DNA of 46,544 nucleotides from Candidatus Intestinimonas merdavium (GTDB taxonomy: Bacteria > Bacillota > Clostridia > Oscillospirales > Oscillospiraceae), in the NCBI GenBank assembly GCA_019115785.1, contig DXCX01000047.1, positions 1-46,544 of the forward strand, read 5' to 3'. A program made the position numbers and the translations under genes. Position 1 is the first letter of the stretch, and every line of letters begins with the position of its first letter. The notes beneath the pieces were generated by a model. The model searched no databases and was not told where the DNA came from. It worked only from the letters and a program-made list of their open reading frames with translations. Shown here piece by piece: positions 32,009-40,392 of this stretch.

Positions 32009-33374
32009 AATTGAACGGCGGGCCATGCTCTGCCTTCTTCTGGCCGCCGCCCTGTCGCTGGGGCTGGTGGTCTTCGCCTTTCGCTTCTTCCTCTACGGTG
32101 GGAAGTGGGTTTCCTTTGCCGCCAACCGGCACCTCTACAACAGCCAGGGCCAGCTCTCGGTGGGCCGGGTGCTGGACCGGGACGGCGACCTGCTCTCCTG
32201 GGTGGACGAGAATGGGGACCGGGCCTATTACGATAACGCCACCGTCCGAAAGGCCACCCTCCACGTGGTGGGGGACGCCCAGGGCAGGATCGGCTCCGGC
32301 GCCCTGGTGGCCTTCGCCGACAAGCTCTCGGGCTATCATCTCCTCACCGGGGCCTACAGCCCCATGGGGGCGGGCAATGACCTCTACCTCACCGTTGACG
32401 CCCGGCTCAACTATGAGGCCTACACCGCTATGAATGGGAAAAAGGGGGCGGTGGCCGTCTATAACTACAGGACCGGCGAGGTCCTCTGTCTCTTTTCCTC
32501 CCCTACCTTTGATCCAAAGGCCCCCCCGGACATCCAGGAGGGCGACACTACCTATGACGGCGTCTACCTCAACCGTGCCCTCTCCTCCACCTTTGTCCCC
32601 GGCTCGGTCTTCAAAACGGTCACCCTGGCCGCCGCCATTGAGAACATTCCCGACCTCTTCAGCCGCACCTTCACCTGCACCGGCTCCTGCCAGGTGGGGG
32701 ACGACGTGGTAACCTGCCCCTCCGCTCACGGGGAGATGGACATCTACGGCGCCTTCTCCAAATCCTGCAACGGCGTTTTCGCCCAGCTTGCCGTAGAGCT
32801 GGGGCCGGAGATCATGGCCGCCTATACCGAAAAGGCTGGGCTTACCCACCGGTACAGCGTCAACGGCCTCACAACCGCCGCAGGCAGCTTTCAATTTTCC
32901 GGGGCCTCGGATAACCAGCTGGGCTGGGCCGGAGTGGGACAGTTCAACGACCTGGTAAACCCTATGTCCCTGATGATCTATATGGGAGCCATTGCGGAAG
33001 GCGGCAAGGCCGCCGTTCCCCAGCTGGTCCTCAAGACTGTCACCCCTCTGGGCTTTCCCTCTTCTTTTTGTTTCAGCCACAGGACAGGTAAGCTCATTGA
33101 GGCCGACACAGCGGCCACCCTGGCCGACATGATGGCCCGGAACGTCACCGAAACCTATGGCGCCGGGCGGTTCCCCAACATGGACATCTGCGCCAAGTCG
33201 GGCACGGCCGAGGTGGGCGGCGGCAAGGCCCCCAATTCCTGGTTCACCGGCTTTCTCCGCAACGAGGACGCCCCCTACGCCTTCGCGGTGGTGGTGGAGG
33301 AGGGCGGCAGCGGCGCCCAGACCGCTGGCAGCATCGCCGCCGCAGTGCTGGACCTACTGGTAAACGGATATTGA
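32001..33374 (+). CDS. class B penicillin-binding protein (transpeptidase)
   Basis: A 457-residue D,D-transpeptidase with one N-terminal membrane helix (MLCLLLAAALSLGLVVFAFR). The catalytic motifs are complete: Ser202 in PGSVFK (SxxK), Ser255 in SCN (SxN) and Lys399 in AKSGTAEVG (KTG type). The N-terminal dimerisation region is short, as in PbpA-type proteins. It crosslinks the strands made by its SEDS partner, with which it overlaps. The HTH-FHA/SEDS-PBP arrangement is reminiscent of the actinobacterial FHA-rodA-pbpA cluster and may serve elongation, sporulation or stress wall repair. The operon ends with a hairpin at 33406. Confidence 0.93.
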   Translation: MRKIERRAMLCLLLAAALSLGLVVFAFRFFLYGGKWVSFAANRHLYNSQGQLSVGRVLDRDGDLLSWVDENGDRAYYDNATVRKATLHVVGDAQGRIGSGALVAFADKLSGYHLLTGAYSPMGAGNDLYLTVDARLNYEAYTAMNGKKGAVAVYNYRTGEVLCLFSSPTFDPKAPPDIQEGDTTYDGVYLNRALSSTFVPGSVFKTVTLAAAIENIPDLFSRTFTCTGSCQVGDDVVTCPSAHGEMDIYGAFSKSCNGVFAQLAVELGPEIMAAYTEKAGLTHRYSVNGLTTAAGSFQFSGASDNQLGWAGVGQFNDLVNPMSLMIYMGAIAEGGKAAVPQLVLKTVTPLGFPSSFCFSHRTGKLIEADTAATLADMMARNVTETYGAGRFPNMDICAKSGTAEVGGGKAPNSWFTGFLRNEDAPYAFAVVVEEGGSGAQTAGSIAAAVLDLLVNGY

Positions 33375-33405
33375 GCCACAAGGCCACACGGGACCCGAAA
33401 CAGAG

Positions 33406-33437
33406 ACGGCGCCCCCTTCTTGCGAAGGGGACGCCGT
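33406..33437. terminator. hairpin between PBP and DUF4914 genes
   Basis: ACGGCGCCCCCTTC (33406-33419) pairs nearly perfectly with 33424-33437. T-runs are short on both sides. It separates two converging genes. Confidence 0.6.
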
Positions 33438-33465
33438 TTATGATATTGCTTGTTTATATCCGAAT

Positions 33466-35340
33466 TTACTCCAGTCCCAGGGGTATGATGGCGCAGTAGT
33501 CCTCGATGGAGCCGTTCTCCTGGAAGCACTTGAGAATCTCCTTACCGATGGGATGGAGCTCCGGCACGTCAAAGGCGGAGAGCTCCTGGGCGAAGAAGTC
33601 ATAGAGGATCTTGGCGCCCTTGTCATACCCCTCCACACCCAGAGTCTCCTGGCGCTCGGGGCGGAGGAACCGGGAGCTGATCTGCTGGCCGTCCACCTTC
33701 ATCTCCTTGAGGGCATAGCCCAGGAGGGGACAGCGGGCGGGAATCAGCCGGTCCATCTTCATGTTGACTCCGCCCCGGCGGGCCAGGTATTCCCGGGAAA
33801 TCCACTCCGCGGCGAAGCCGATCTTATAGGCGCCGATGTGCTGGTTGGGGATGAGGACGTATTTGGTGTTTTTGCACCGCAGGATCTGCTCCAGCAGCAG
33901 ATTGGCCTGCTTCACCCGCAAACCGGTGGCAAAGGGCCAGTAGGAGCCCACGCCCTCGCTGGCCAGCTTGGCGCTGCCGTTGATGCTGGGGTTATTGAAG
34001 CCCCGAGGGGCCACCAGCCGCCACAGCCAGGCCAGGGCGGGGGGAATGATGCCCATGAGGCCCAGGATACCGTAGCTGGGGTTTTCGTTGGTGGCGGGGG
34101 GCATGCGGACGCCGAAGCTGCGCACGTCCACCTCCACCGGCTTGTCGGCGATATGGGGGATGAGGCGGCGTGGGATGATGACTCGGGGGTTGGGGCAGGG
34201 CTTGCCGTCAGAGTCCAGGGTATGCTCCCACAGCAGGCAGGTGGACCGAGGGACCCCTTCGATGTTAAAGAACATGAGAGGCTCTTTGGTGTGGATGGAG
34301 ATGCGCTCATAGAGGGGATCGGAGCCGTACTCCGTGATGCCGTCCACCCGGATGAACCAGCCGTCCTCGCCGTCGGTGAGGGCCAGCTTCCCATTCCGGG
34401 GCTGGTAGCCAGGCTGGCACATGGCCATGTCGTCGGTAACCGGCTGAATGGTACAGGTGTCGCTCATGCTGATATAGGTCTTTTCGTTGGTCTCGATATT
34501 GACGCCCAGAAGCACCCGGCCGTCGGCCACCCGTGGCACGTCCTGGAGCAGCTCGCTCTTGCCGCCGCCGGAGGCCCCCTCATGCATCATGACCATCTCA
34601 TTCTCATAGGGGGTGATAACCCGGGCGGCGGAGGCGTGGGCGGTGACCCAGCCCTCCCGCTCGCCGATGTCCAGCAGTACGCTGTAAATGCCCTTCTTGG
34701 CGGAAGGGCCCGGATAGAGGTTGTAGGAGAAGACCTCGTGGAGATCGCTGTGGCGGCTGTGGACCACCACCTGCTTGCCATTGAAGTGGGTGTGGCGGAA
34801 GGAGGGCGCCACATAGACAATGGAGCGGGGCTTGAAGTGCTCCACCTCCCGGGCGTTCACAAAGGCCTGGAGCTCCGCCAGGGCGAAGGCGAAAAAGGCC
34901 GCGTTTCGGGGGCAGACCAGAATGGAGTCGTAGCCGTACTGGTAGCCGCCGGCCTTGAAGGGCACAATAATCAGTTCCTGCTTGGCCAGCCAGCGGTAGG
35001 TTTCCTCCCGGAGCTGGTCAAAGTCATAGCCGTACACATCCTCAAACCGGGGCTTGTCGGTGGGTTGGTCATCAGCGATGCGCATACAGTCGGGGTCCCG
35101 ACGGCGCATGTAGTCCTCCACATAGTTGACCACTGCGCCGTTTTTGCATCGGACCACGGTAGCCTCCTTCACAGGCTTTCCGTTCACATCGTAGAGGACC
35201 TCGATCTTGTCCGTGTGCTCGTTGCCGAAGATGAGCTCATAGAGGGTCTCCTTGCTGTCAGGCACGATCACACTGGGGCTATTGTTGATAATATCGGTCA
35301 ATTCAGGCGTAAATGTGAATTTTTCCAGCAAAACATTCAT
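33466..35340 (-). CDS. DUF4914 protein, PEP carboxykinase-like P-loop
   Basis: A 624-residue protein matching DUF4914 throughout. A glycine-rich P-loop HEGASGGGKSELLQD lies near residues 251-265. Around it the layout resembles ATP-dependent PEP carboxykinase / HPr kinase folds: an upstream YVAPSFRHTHFNGKQVVVHS, and a downstream TDGEDGWFIRVDGITEYGSD. The C-terminus has SSRFLRPERQETLGVEGYDK. No signal peptide or membrane helix is present. The reaction is unknown; a nucleotide-dependent kinase or carboxykinase-like step is inferred. The gene is alone, with a good promoter at 35408-35436. Confidence 0.88.
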   Translation of the reverse strand: MNVLLEKFTFTPELTDIINNSPSVIVPDSKETLYELIFGNEHTDKIEVLYDVNGKPVKEATVVRCKNGAVVNYVEDYMRRRDPDCMRIADDQPTDKPRFEDVYGYDFDQLREETYRWLAKQELIIVPFKAGGYQYGYDSILVCPRNAAFFAFALAELQAFVNAREVEHFKPRSIVYVAPSFRHTHFNGKQVVVHSRHSDLHEVFSYNLYPGPSAKKGIYSVLLDIGEREGWVTAHASAARVITPYENEMVMMHEGASGGGKSELLQDVPRVADGRVLLGVNIETNEKTYISMSDTCTIQPVTDDMAMCQPGYQPRNGKLALTDGEDGWFIRVDGITEYGSDPLYERISIHTKEPLMFFNIEGVPRSTCLLWEHTLDSDGKPCPNPRVIIPRRLIPHIADKPVEVDVRSFGVRMPPATNENPSYGILGLMGIIPPALAWLWRLVAPRGFNNPSINGSAKLASEGVGSYWPFATGLRVKQANLLLEQILRCKNTKYVLIPNQHIGAYKIGFAAEWISREYLARRGGVNMKMDRLIPARCPLLGYALKEMKVDGQQISSRFLRPERQETLGVEGYDKGAKILYDFFAQELSAFDVPELHPIGKEILKCFQENGSIEDYCAIIPLGLE

Positions 35341-35407
35341 GGAAACGGCGCCTCACTTTCTTTCCGTCTCGGACTTTCTATCGAAACAAAGAATACTTCT
35401 ATCTGTA

Positions 35408-35436
35408 ACTTTACAGGAGAATCCTGCTTTTGTCAA
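35408..35436 (-). promoter_or_regulatory. promoter of DUF4914 gene
   Basis: On the minus strand a perfect TTGACA (35431-35436) and TAAAGT (35408-35413) are 17 bases apart. The leader is about 60 bases. Confidence 0.75.
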
Positions 35437-35591
35437 GGGGAGGGCGGTCTTCCGTTTCAGAGGCCGCCTCCCCTGCCCGCCGGCAGCCCCGCAGTCTTCT
35501 TTTTGCAATCCGTCCGTGCTCAGGCTTCATGCAGGTACTCACCCAAGAAAACGAAAACGCCGCCCATGGATTCCCATGGACGACATTTCGT

Positions 35592-38500
35592 TCATTCCGT
35601 ACAGAAGAGGGTGACTGGAGCACTGTACATCCGATAGGGCACCTGGGTAGCCGGCAGAGTGGCTGTGCTTCCCAACAGGACCACAGCGGTGCCCGGTGTT
35701 CTGGAAAAGAGCCGGCCGTTCTCATCCATCTCCACCACAGCGTCCCCGCTGATCTGGAGGAAGCAGGAGGCATTGACCGTCTCGGCGCCGCATCTGGCTT
35801 GTTGGACCACCTGGAGGGAGCCGCCCCCCTCCTCCCCCGCCTGAAAGGTAATCTCAGTCTGGAGAGCCTCCACCCCAGTCAGATAATAAGAGGCATAGTC
35901 CGCCCGATCGGTGGTGATACCGTGATAGCCGTCGTAGTACTTCTGCTCAAAGAGCTCGTATTCATCCACGGTCCATGGGTGGATCAGAATGCCCCGGTGT
36001 CGGGCCGCCCGGGTCAGAGCTGTGGTCTGGGCCTCCTGGGGACAGCTATAAAAGGCGCACAGCGGGTCCAGCTGCTCCGCCATGGCCTTCAGATTGGCGG
36101 CAATATCGGCGCCGCTCTGGGTGCAGGCGGCCAGATAGCCCACCGCCGCCTCAGGCATCTGCCCCCGGACTCGACTCAGCTGCTCCCCACTATAGGAGAG
36201 GAAGACCACCCGGTCCTCCATGCCGCAGGCATACACAGTCCGGACCAGTGCCGGAATGAGGGCCGGGTCCTCACTCTTGATCTCCACCAAAAAGATGGTA
36301 TCGCTGTCCCCGACCGCCTGGAAGAGCTGTGCCAGGGTAGGCATGCGCTCACCGGCCAGGGCCTTGTTTCGGAAAGTCAGGCTCTGGAGCTGGAGCTGGG
36401 TTGCGGCGGAGAGAAAGACATCCTGGTTCATCAGGGCACCGGTGGTGGAATCGTGGTTCACCATCACCACCCCGTCAGCGGAGAGATGGACATCACATTC
36501 AATGGCGTCGGCCCCGGCCTCCGCCGCCAGCGCGGCAGCGCGCTCCGTGTTCTCTGGCGCGTCCTCGTGGAGGCCCCGGTGGGCGGTGATCACAGTAGAG
36601 CGGCTGAGCACCCGCTGCCCCACCGGAAAGGACTCAATGGCGTCCATGGCCCCCTCCCAATCGCCGGTGACCAGACCGTCCGCCCCGGAGAGAATGGCAG
36701 TATACACCTCAGTTCCGCTCCCGGCGCGGACCCAGACCGCCACCCCTCTGGCCTGGATGGCCCGCACTGTCTCCGGCTGCGCGTCGTCCAGATCCAGGAC
36801 CACCACCCGGGCGCCGGCCCGGCCCGCCAGGCTGGTGGCCTCCACAGGGTCCGGCAGCACCATGCCGGAGCAGTCCAGAATGGCCCGAATGCCCGGCCTG
36901 CCGGCACAGGCCGTCTGGAGCACCTGGAGCTGGCTGGAGAAGATATTCACGTCCACGATGCCGTTGACAGAGGCATACTGTGCGAAGGCGGCCGCGGTGG
37001 ACAGGTCCTCGATGCGGAATCCGGCAAGCACCCGCTTGTCCAGCCGGTCCACGTAGTTTCTAACAGAGATGTGGGTGCCCCGGTCCACCACAGTGAGGTC
37101 GGGATAGACCTCCTTCACCAGCGTGGCCGGGCGCCGCTCCCCCTCAGCAGTTCCGGCGGCAGACAGCTCGTCCCCCTCGGTCACCACTGTGGGAGACATC
37201 ACCAGCCCGGTTTTTGCCTCATACACCTGGGTGTCATAGCCGTTCTGGGTGAGGGATTCCGCCGTGGGGAGGTCGGGCAGCTCGTCCGTGACCCGAAGGG
37301 AGAGGAGCTCCGCCGTGGCACCGTCAAAGGTAAAGGCCACCCGGCCATCCGCCGTGGCTCTGTCGGCCACGTCGGCACGCAGCACCAGGGTTCCATCCAC
37401 ATATTGGAAGATCCTCCCGTCCTGATAGAGGATCGTAAGGGTGTAGACCTGTCCCTCCTCCATAGACGCGCCCAGAGGGGCGGCACACTGGGTGCTCCAG
37501 GCCCCGCCGGGCAGCATGCGGGCACACTCCACCCCATTCGAGGCAGTAGGGTCCCGCCGCAGCCCCATCTGCCAGAAGGCATATTTGGATGCCGTCCCAC
37601 TCCCTCCGGCAGAGCGGGCGCCGAAAGCCAGGCCACACCATCGACTGTCACTCACCGCGCCGATGATATGGACCTGGGCCTGGATGCAGAAGTCCCTGCC
37701 ATAGTTCCAGATGGGGAAAACCACCGCGTCATAGCCATTCCCCGCCATCCCCACCGTATTGAGGACGCCTCCGGCCACATATACGTCATCGGAGGTGGCC
37801 AGACGGATGCCGCATTGGTCCAGCAGGGCAGGGCTGTCAAAGCTCAAATCCACCCGGCTGTTAAGATAGAGAGGAGCCTCAAGCTCCTGACCCTGCCGAT
37901 GAAGTCCGATATACCAGCAGTATTCCTCCTCACTCCAGCGGACGGACACCTCTGTTTTCTCATCCCCCACCATGGCAGCGGCCTGTTCGGCAATGGACTC
38001 CGCCGTGATCTCCTCTGCCGCGGAGAAGGAGAAGTCCCCTGTCAAAATAGCTTCCAGCTGCTCCGCCAAAAGAGCCTGTCCGGTGGCGTTTTGTCGATAT
38101 ACCTTCACCTGGGTGGGCAGGACCACCGTCTTCCCCTCTCCGGTGAGGGTGACGGTAAAGCCCTGCCGCTCATTTCCTGTGACGCGCACCTTTCCACCGG
38201 CGGCGGTAAAACCCGAGGGAGCAATTTCCTTCTCGATTTGTTCCGCTACCGCCGTGCGGACGGCAAAGGCCGTGTCACTCTTGGGCACCGTCACCGTCAT
38301 GCGGTCAGGTGCCAGGGACTGGGCCCACTCCAGGGCTGAGACCACCTCCAGGCTGACCGCCCCGTTCCGTCCGTTGGTCTCCAGTTCCAATGCGTAGCTG
38401 CCCACTGCCTCGCCCAAGACAGGAAGCTTTGCCTCTCCCCGCTTAAATTCCAGCGTGATCTCCGTCTCGCCGTCAGACTCCAGGGCCTGTCCCCCTACGA

Positions 38501-38732
38501 TAAGGGCGGGGACCTGACCCGCGCTGTCCAGGTACCCGGAGATCGTCACCGTCCCCCGCCCATTCCAGCTGCGGGTACCGCTGTCCAACTCCAGCGCCTG
38601 CTCCGCCCCCAGGGGCAGAGCGTCCGGCATCCCAATCTGGAGCCGCCCCGCCGCCTGCGCTTCTCTGGGCAAAAGAAGCAGCGCCAGGCAGCTTCCACAC
38701 AACAGATTTGTCAACACTCTGACTTTCGACAT
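35592..38732 (-). CDS. large exported glycerophosphodiester phosphodiesterase
   Basis: A 1046-residue protein. A signal peptide (VRVLTNLLCGSCLALLLLPREAQAA) leads. Residues about 30-280 are beta-rich and unrecognised. Residues about 290-487 look like a concanavalin/LamG-type fold (YAFWQMGLRRDPTASNG, VYTLTILYQDGRIFQYVDGT). Residues about 530-710 resemble a TIM barrel without catalytic residues. Residues about 712-960 are a full GDPD domain: TAHRGLHEDAPENTERA, ADAIECDVHLSADGVVMVNH with the metal Glu/Asp and catalytic His, and FLVEIKSEDP. The last 85 residues are beta-rich. It probably hydrolyses glycerophosphodiesters or teichoic acid outside the cell, by inference. AAAGGAAG precedes the ATG at 38732. 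Confidence 0.85.
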   Translation of the reverse strand: MSKVRVLTNLLCGSCLALLLLPREAQAAGRLQIGMPDALPLGAEQALELDSGTRSWNGRGTVTISGYLDSAGQVPALIVGGQALESDGETEITLEFKRGEAKLPVLGEAVGSYALELETNGRNGAVSLEVVSALEWAQSLAPDRMTVTVPKSDTAFAVRTAVAEQIEKEIAPSGFTAAGGKVRVTGNERQGFTVTLTGEGKTVVLPTQVKVYRQNATGQALLAEQLEAILTGDFSFSAAEEITAESIAEQAAAMVGDEKTEVSVRWSEEEYCWYIGLHRQGQELEAPLYLNSRVDLSFDSPALLDQCGIRLATSDDVYVAGGVLNTVGMAGNGYDAVVFPIWNYGRDFCIQAQVHIIGAVSDSRWCGLAFGARSAGGSGTASKYAFWQMGLRRDPTASNGVECARMLPGGAWSTQCAAPLGASMEEGQVYTLTILYQDGRIFQYVDGTLVLRADVADRATADGRVAFTFDGATAELLSLRVTDELPDLPTAESLTQNGYDTQVYEAKTGLVMSPTVVTEGDELSAAGTAEGERRPATLVKEVYPDLTVVDRGTHISVRNYVDRLDKRVLAGFRIEDLSTAAAFAQYASVNGIVDVNIFSSQLQVLQTACAGRPGIRAILDCSGMVLPDPVEATSLAGRAGARVVVLDLDDAQPETVRAIQARGVAVWVRAGSGTEVYTAILSGADGLVTGDWEGAMDAIESFPVGQRVLSRSTVITAHRGLHEDAPENTERAAALAAEAGADAIECDVHLSADGVVMVNHDSTTGALMNQDVFLSAATQLQLQSLTFRNKALAGERMPTLAQLFQAVGDSDTIFLVEIKSEDPALIPALVRTVYACGMEDRVVFLSYSGEQLSRVRGQMPEAAVGYLAACTQSGADIAANLKAMAEQLDPLCAFYSCPQEAQTTALTRAARHRGILIHPWTVDEYELFEQKYYDGYHGITTDRADYASYYLTGVEALQTEITFQAGEEGGGSLQVVQQARCGAETVNASCFLQISGDAVVEMDENGRLFSRTPGTAVVLLGSTATLPATQVPYRMYSAPVTLFCTE

Positions 38733-38803
38733 GGACTTCCTTTCCGCGTGCAACCGCTCTTTTCCACCTTTGCGGCTATTTCTACTTAGCTTGACCAAAA
38801 AAA

Positions 38804-38842
38804 CAAAAAAACTCGCCGCAAGCCTAAAACGCTTGCGGCGAG
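38804..38842 (-). terminator. terminator after tRNA-Ser(GCT)
   Basis: CTCGCCGCAAGC (38812-38823) pairs perfectly with 38831-38842; on the minus strand T7 follows, then G and a second T7. It separates the tRNA from the GDPD gene. Confidence 0.92.
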
Positions 38843-38843
38843 C

Positions 38844-38934
38844 TGGCGCAGAAGGAGGGATTTGAACCCTCGCACGGTTTAACCCGTCTACTCCCTTAGC
38901 AGGGGAGCCCCTTCGGCCACTTGGGTACTTCTGC
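38844..38934 (-). tRNA. tRNA-Ser (anticodon GCT)
   Basis: A class II tRNA of 91 bases including encoded CCA. The acceptor GCAGAAG pairs with CTTCTGC, the anticodon loop is CTGCTAA (GCT, reading AGC/AGU), the long variable arm is TAGACGGGTTAAACCGTGC-like, and the T-arm has GGTTCAAATCC. Confidence 0.96.
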
Positions 38935-38989
38935 ATGCCGAATCCATCTATCCAGATTCACTTGTTGGCCCCGCCGCGGGGAATAAATA

Positions 38990-39076
38990 TGGCGGAGAGA
39001 GTGGGATTCGAACCCACGGCTCTTGCGAGTCACCGGTTTTCAAGACCGGCTCCTTAAACCACTCGGACATCTCTCC
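38990..39076 (-). tRNA. tRNA-Ser (anticodon TGA)
   Basis: An 87-base class II tRNA with encoded CCA. The acceptor GGAGAGA pairs with TCTCTCC, the anticodon loop is CTTGAAA (TGA, reading UCA and others), the variable arm is long, and the T-arm has GGTTCGAATCC. It lies 55 bases upstream of tRNA-Ser(GCT) on the same strand and is probably co-transcribed with it. Confidence 0.96.
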
Positions 39077-39153
39077 ACGACCCGAGCGCCACCATCACAT
39101 CAAACGCAGGTGTTATCATACCACAACGTCCCCAGCTTGTCAACACCTTTGAA

Positions 39154-39180
39154 GAAAAAACCGGGGCCAGAAGGCCCCGG
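39154..39180 (-). terminator. terminator of SleB-like gene
   Basis: CCGGGGCC pairs with GGCCCCGG (39161-39180); on the minus strand TTTTTTC follows. It lies seven bases past the stop. Confidence 0.92.
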
Positions 39181-39187
39181 TCCCATG

Positions 39188-40024
39188 TCAGCTGAAAAAG
39201 GCGTGGGCGCCGATGGTGGTCACATAGGTCCGGTTGCGCTCAGCCCAGCTGTTGGGCGTCGTGGAGGGATTGACAAAGTAGAGGCTGCTGCCGCCCACTC
39301 GCACACCCTCCAGGATCAGCTTGGCCGCCACCACGCTCTCGGCGTTGGGCTCCCGATTGATGCTGCCGTTGCTGGCGGGACTGAACTGATTGGGGGCAAA
39401 GATCACATCATAGATCGTGTTGGGGAAAAGAGGGCTCTCCACCCGATTCATGATGACGGTGCCCACAGCCAGCTTGCCATCCAGAGACTGGTTACCGCTC
39501 TCGGCGCTGATGATGCGAGAGAGCCAGTAAAGGGAATCACTGTTGTAGTAACTCTCGCCGGAGATGATGGCGCTCTCACCGCTGTATACCTCCACTACGC
39601 CGCTCTCCTGGCTCCAGCTGACCCAGCCGCCCATAGCCTGGGCGATGGTACGAACGGGTACCAATACCCGACCGTTCTGGGCGATGATGCCATTGAGCAC
39701 GTACAGGCACCGGCCATTGGCCTGAATATACTGATCACCCACCCGGACTCGGATGTCCAATCCTTCGTCGGTGACCACCACATACTCGCCCTCCCAGGCG
39801 ATGACGGCCTCCGGTCGAAGGGCCAATACCGCATTCACCAGCGAGACATAGGTGATCCCATTGTACACAGTGATGCCAGGGTCCTCACAGACGTTGCCAT
39901 CCACCAGAAAATAGGTCCCTTCTACCGCCTGGTCCACAGCGGCGTCCTCCGCCGCCAGTGCCCAGCTTCCCATAGGAAGAATCGTCGCCAGGCAGAGCAT
40001 AAGGCACAGGATACGCATACGCAT
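39188..40024 (-). CDS. SleB-like cell wall hydrolase with copper-amine-oxidase-type N-domain
   Basis: A 278-residue exported protein. The signal peptide is RMRILCLMLCLATILPMGSW followed by ALAA. Residues about 45-150 form a stress/wall-associated Cu amine oxidase N-like domain (TYFLVDGNVCEDPGITVYNG, VLVPVRTIAQAMGGWVSW). Residues about 162-278 form a Hydrolase_2 (SleB/CwlJ) domain with the catalytic Glu in LSRIISAESGNQS, then LAVGTVIMNRVESPLFPN and IFAPNQFSPAS. Such enzymes cleave spore cortex or vegetative peptidoglycan. The start at 40024 has AGGAGG upstream. The promoter at 40081-40109 is flanked by an inverted repeat. Confidence 0.9.
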   Translation of the reverse strand: MRMRILCLMLCLATILPMGSWALAAEDAAVDQAVEGTYFLVDGNVCEDPGITVYNGITYVSLVNAVLALRPEAVIAWEGEYVVVTDEGLDIRVRVGDQYIQANGRCLYVLNGIIAQNGRVLVPVRTIAQAMGGWVSWSQESGVVEVYSGESAIISGESYYNSDSLYWLSRIISAESGNQSLDGKLAVGTVIMNRVESPLFPNTIYDVIFAPNQFSPASNGSINREPNAESVVAAKLILEGVRVGGSSLYFVNPSTTPNSWAERNRTYVTTIGAHAFFS

Positions 40025-40060
40025 GTCGTGTGCTTCCTCCTTGCTGTCATTGTAATCTTG

Positions 40061-40102
40061 TCGTCTTCTTTTGTAACCAGATTGTAACTGATTTGAAGAC
40101 GA
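40061..40102. repeat. inverted repeat around the SleB-like gene promoter
   Basis: TCGTCTTC (40061-40068) and GAAGACGA (40095-40102) flank the -10 box, centred 34 bases apart. Between and beside them TTACAA occurs three times on the minus strand. The layout looks like an operator for a looping or cooperative regulator, by inference. Confidence 0.5.
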
Positions 40103-40109
40103 ATTGCAA
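40081..40109 (-). promoter_or_regulatory. promoter of SleB-like gene
   Basis: On the minus strand TTGCAA (40104-40109) and TACAAT (40081-40086) are separated by 17 bases. The housekeeping-type promoter suggests expression in growing cells rather than only in spores. Confidence 0.75.
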
Positions 40110-40252
40110 GAATTATTTTTTGACACTTCCCGTCGATTTCAACAAACCCATTGGGGCGCAACGGTTTCATGCGTATGGATATTTTTGGATGTCCCACGGA
40201 TTTCTTCTGAAACCGGCAAATCTCCCCCCGCCTGTCCGGCGTTTCGGCGGGC

Positions 40253-40275
40253 AAAAAAAGCGCCGGGGCGGCGCT
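40253..40275 (-). terminator. second terminator after the Wzy-like gene
   Basis: GCGCCG (40260-40265) pairs with CGGCGC (40269-40274); T7 follows on the minus strand. It backs up the terminator at 40331. Confidence 0.7.
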
Positions 40276-40330
40276 GGAGGTCCCGGCAAAATCCGCCCGG
40301 GCGCGGGGGCCGTCCGCAGCGTTCGCGGGG

Positions 40331-40364
40331 CAAAAAAAAGATCCCCGCCTCCAGGCCCGGGGAC
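40331..40364 (-). terminator. first terminator after the Wzy-like gene
   Basis: TCCCCG (40342-40347) pairs with CGGGGA (40358-40363), and T8 follows on the minus strand. It starts about 30 bases past the stop. Confidence 0.75.
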
Positions 40365-40392
40365 TCCGGGTCCGGAGGCGGAGGGCATTGCG

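Noticed and set aside
35560..35592. CCATGG-type inverted repeat after the GDPD gene as a terminator
   Set aside because: The stem is short, the T-run is missing on the minus strand, and pairing is imperfect beyond the core.
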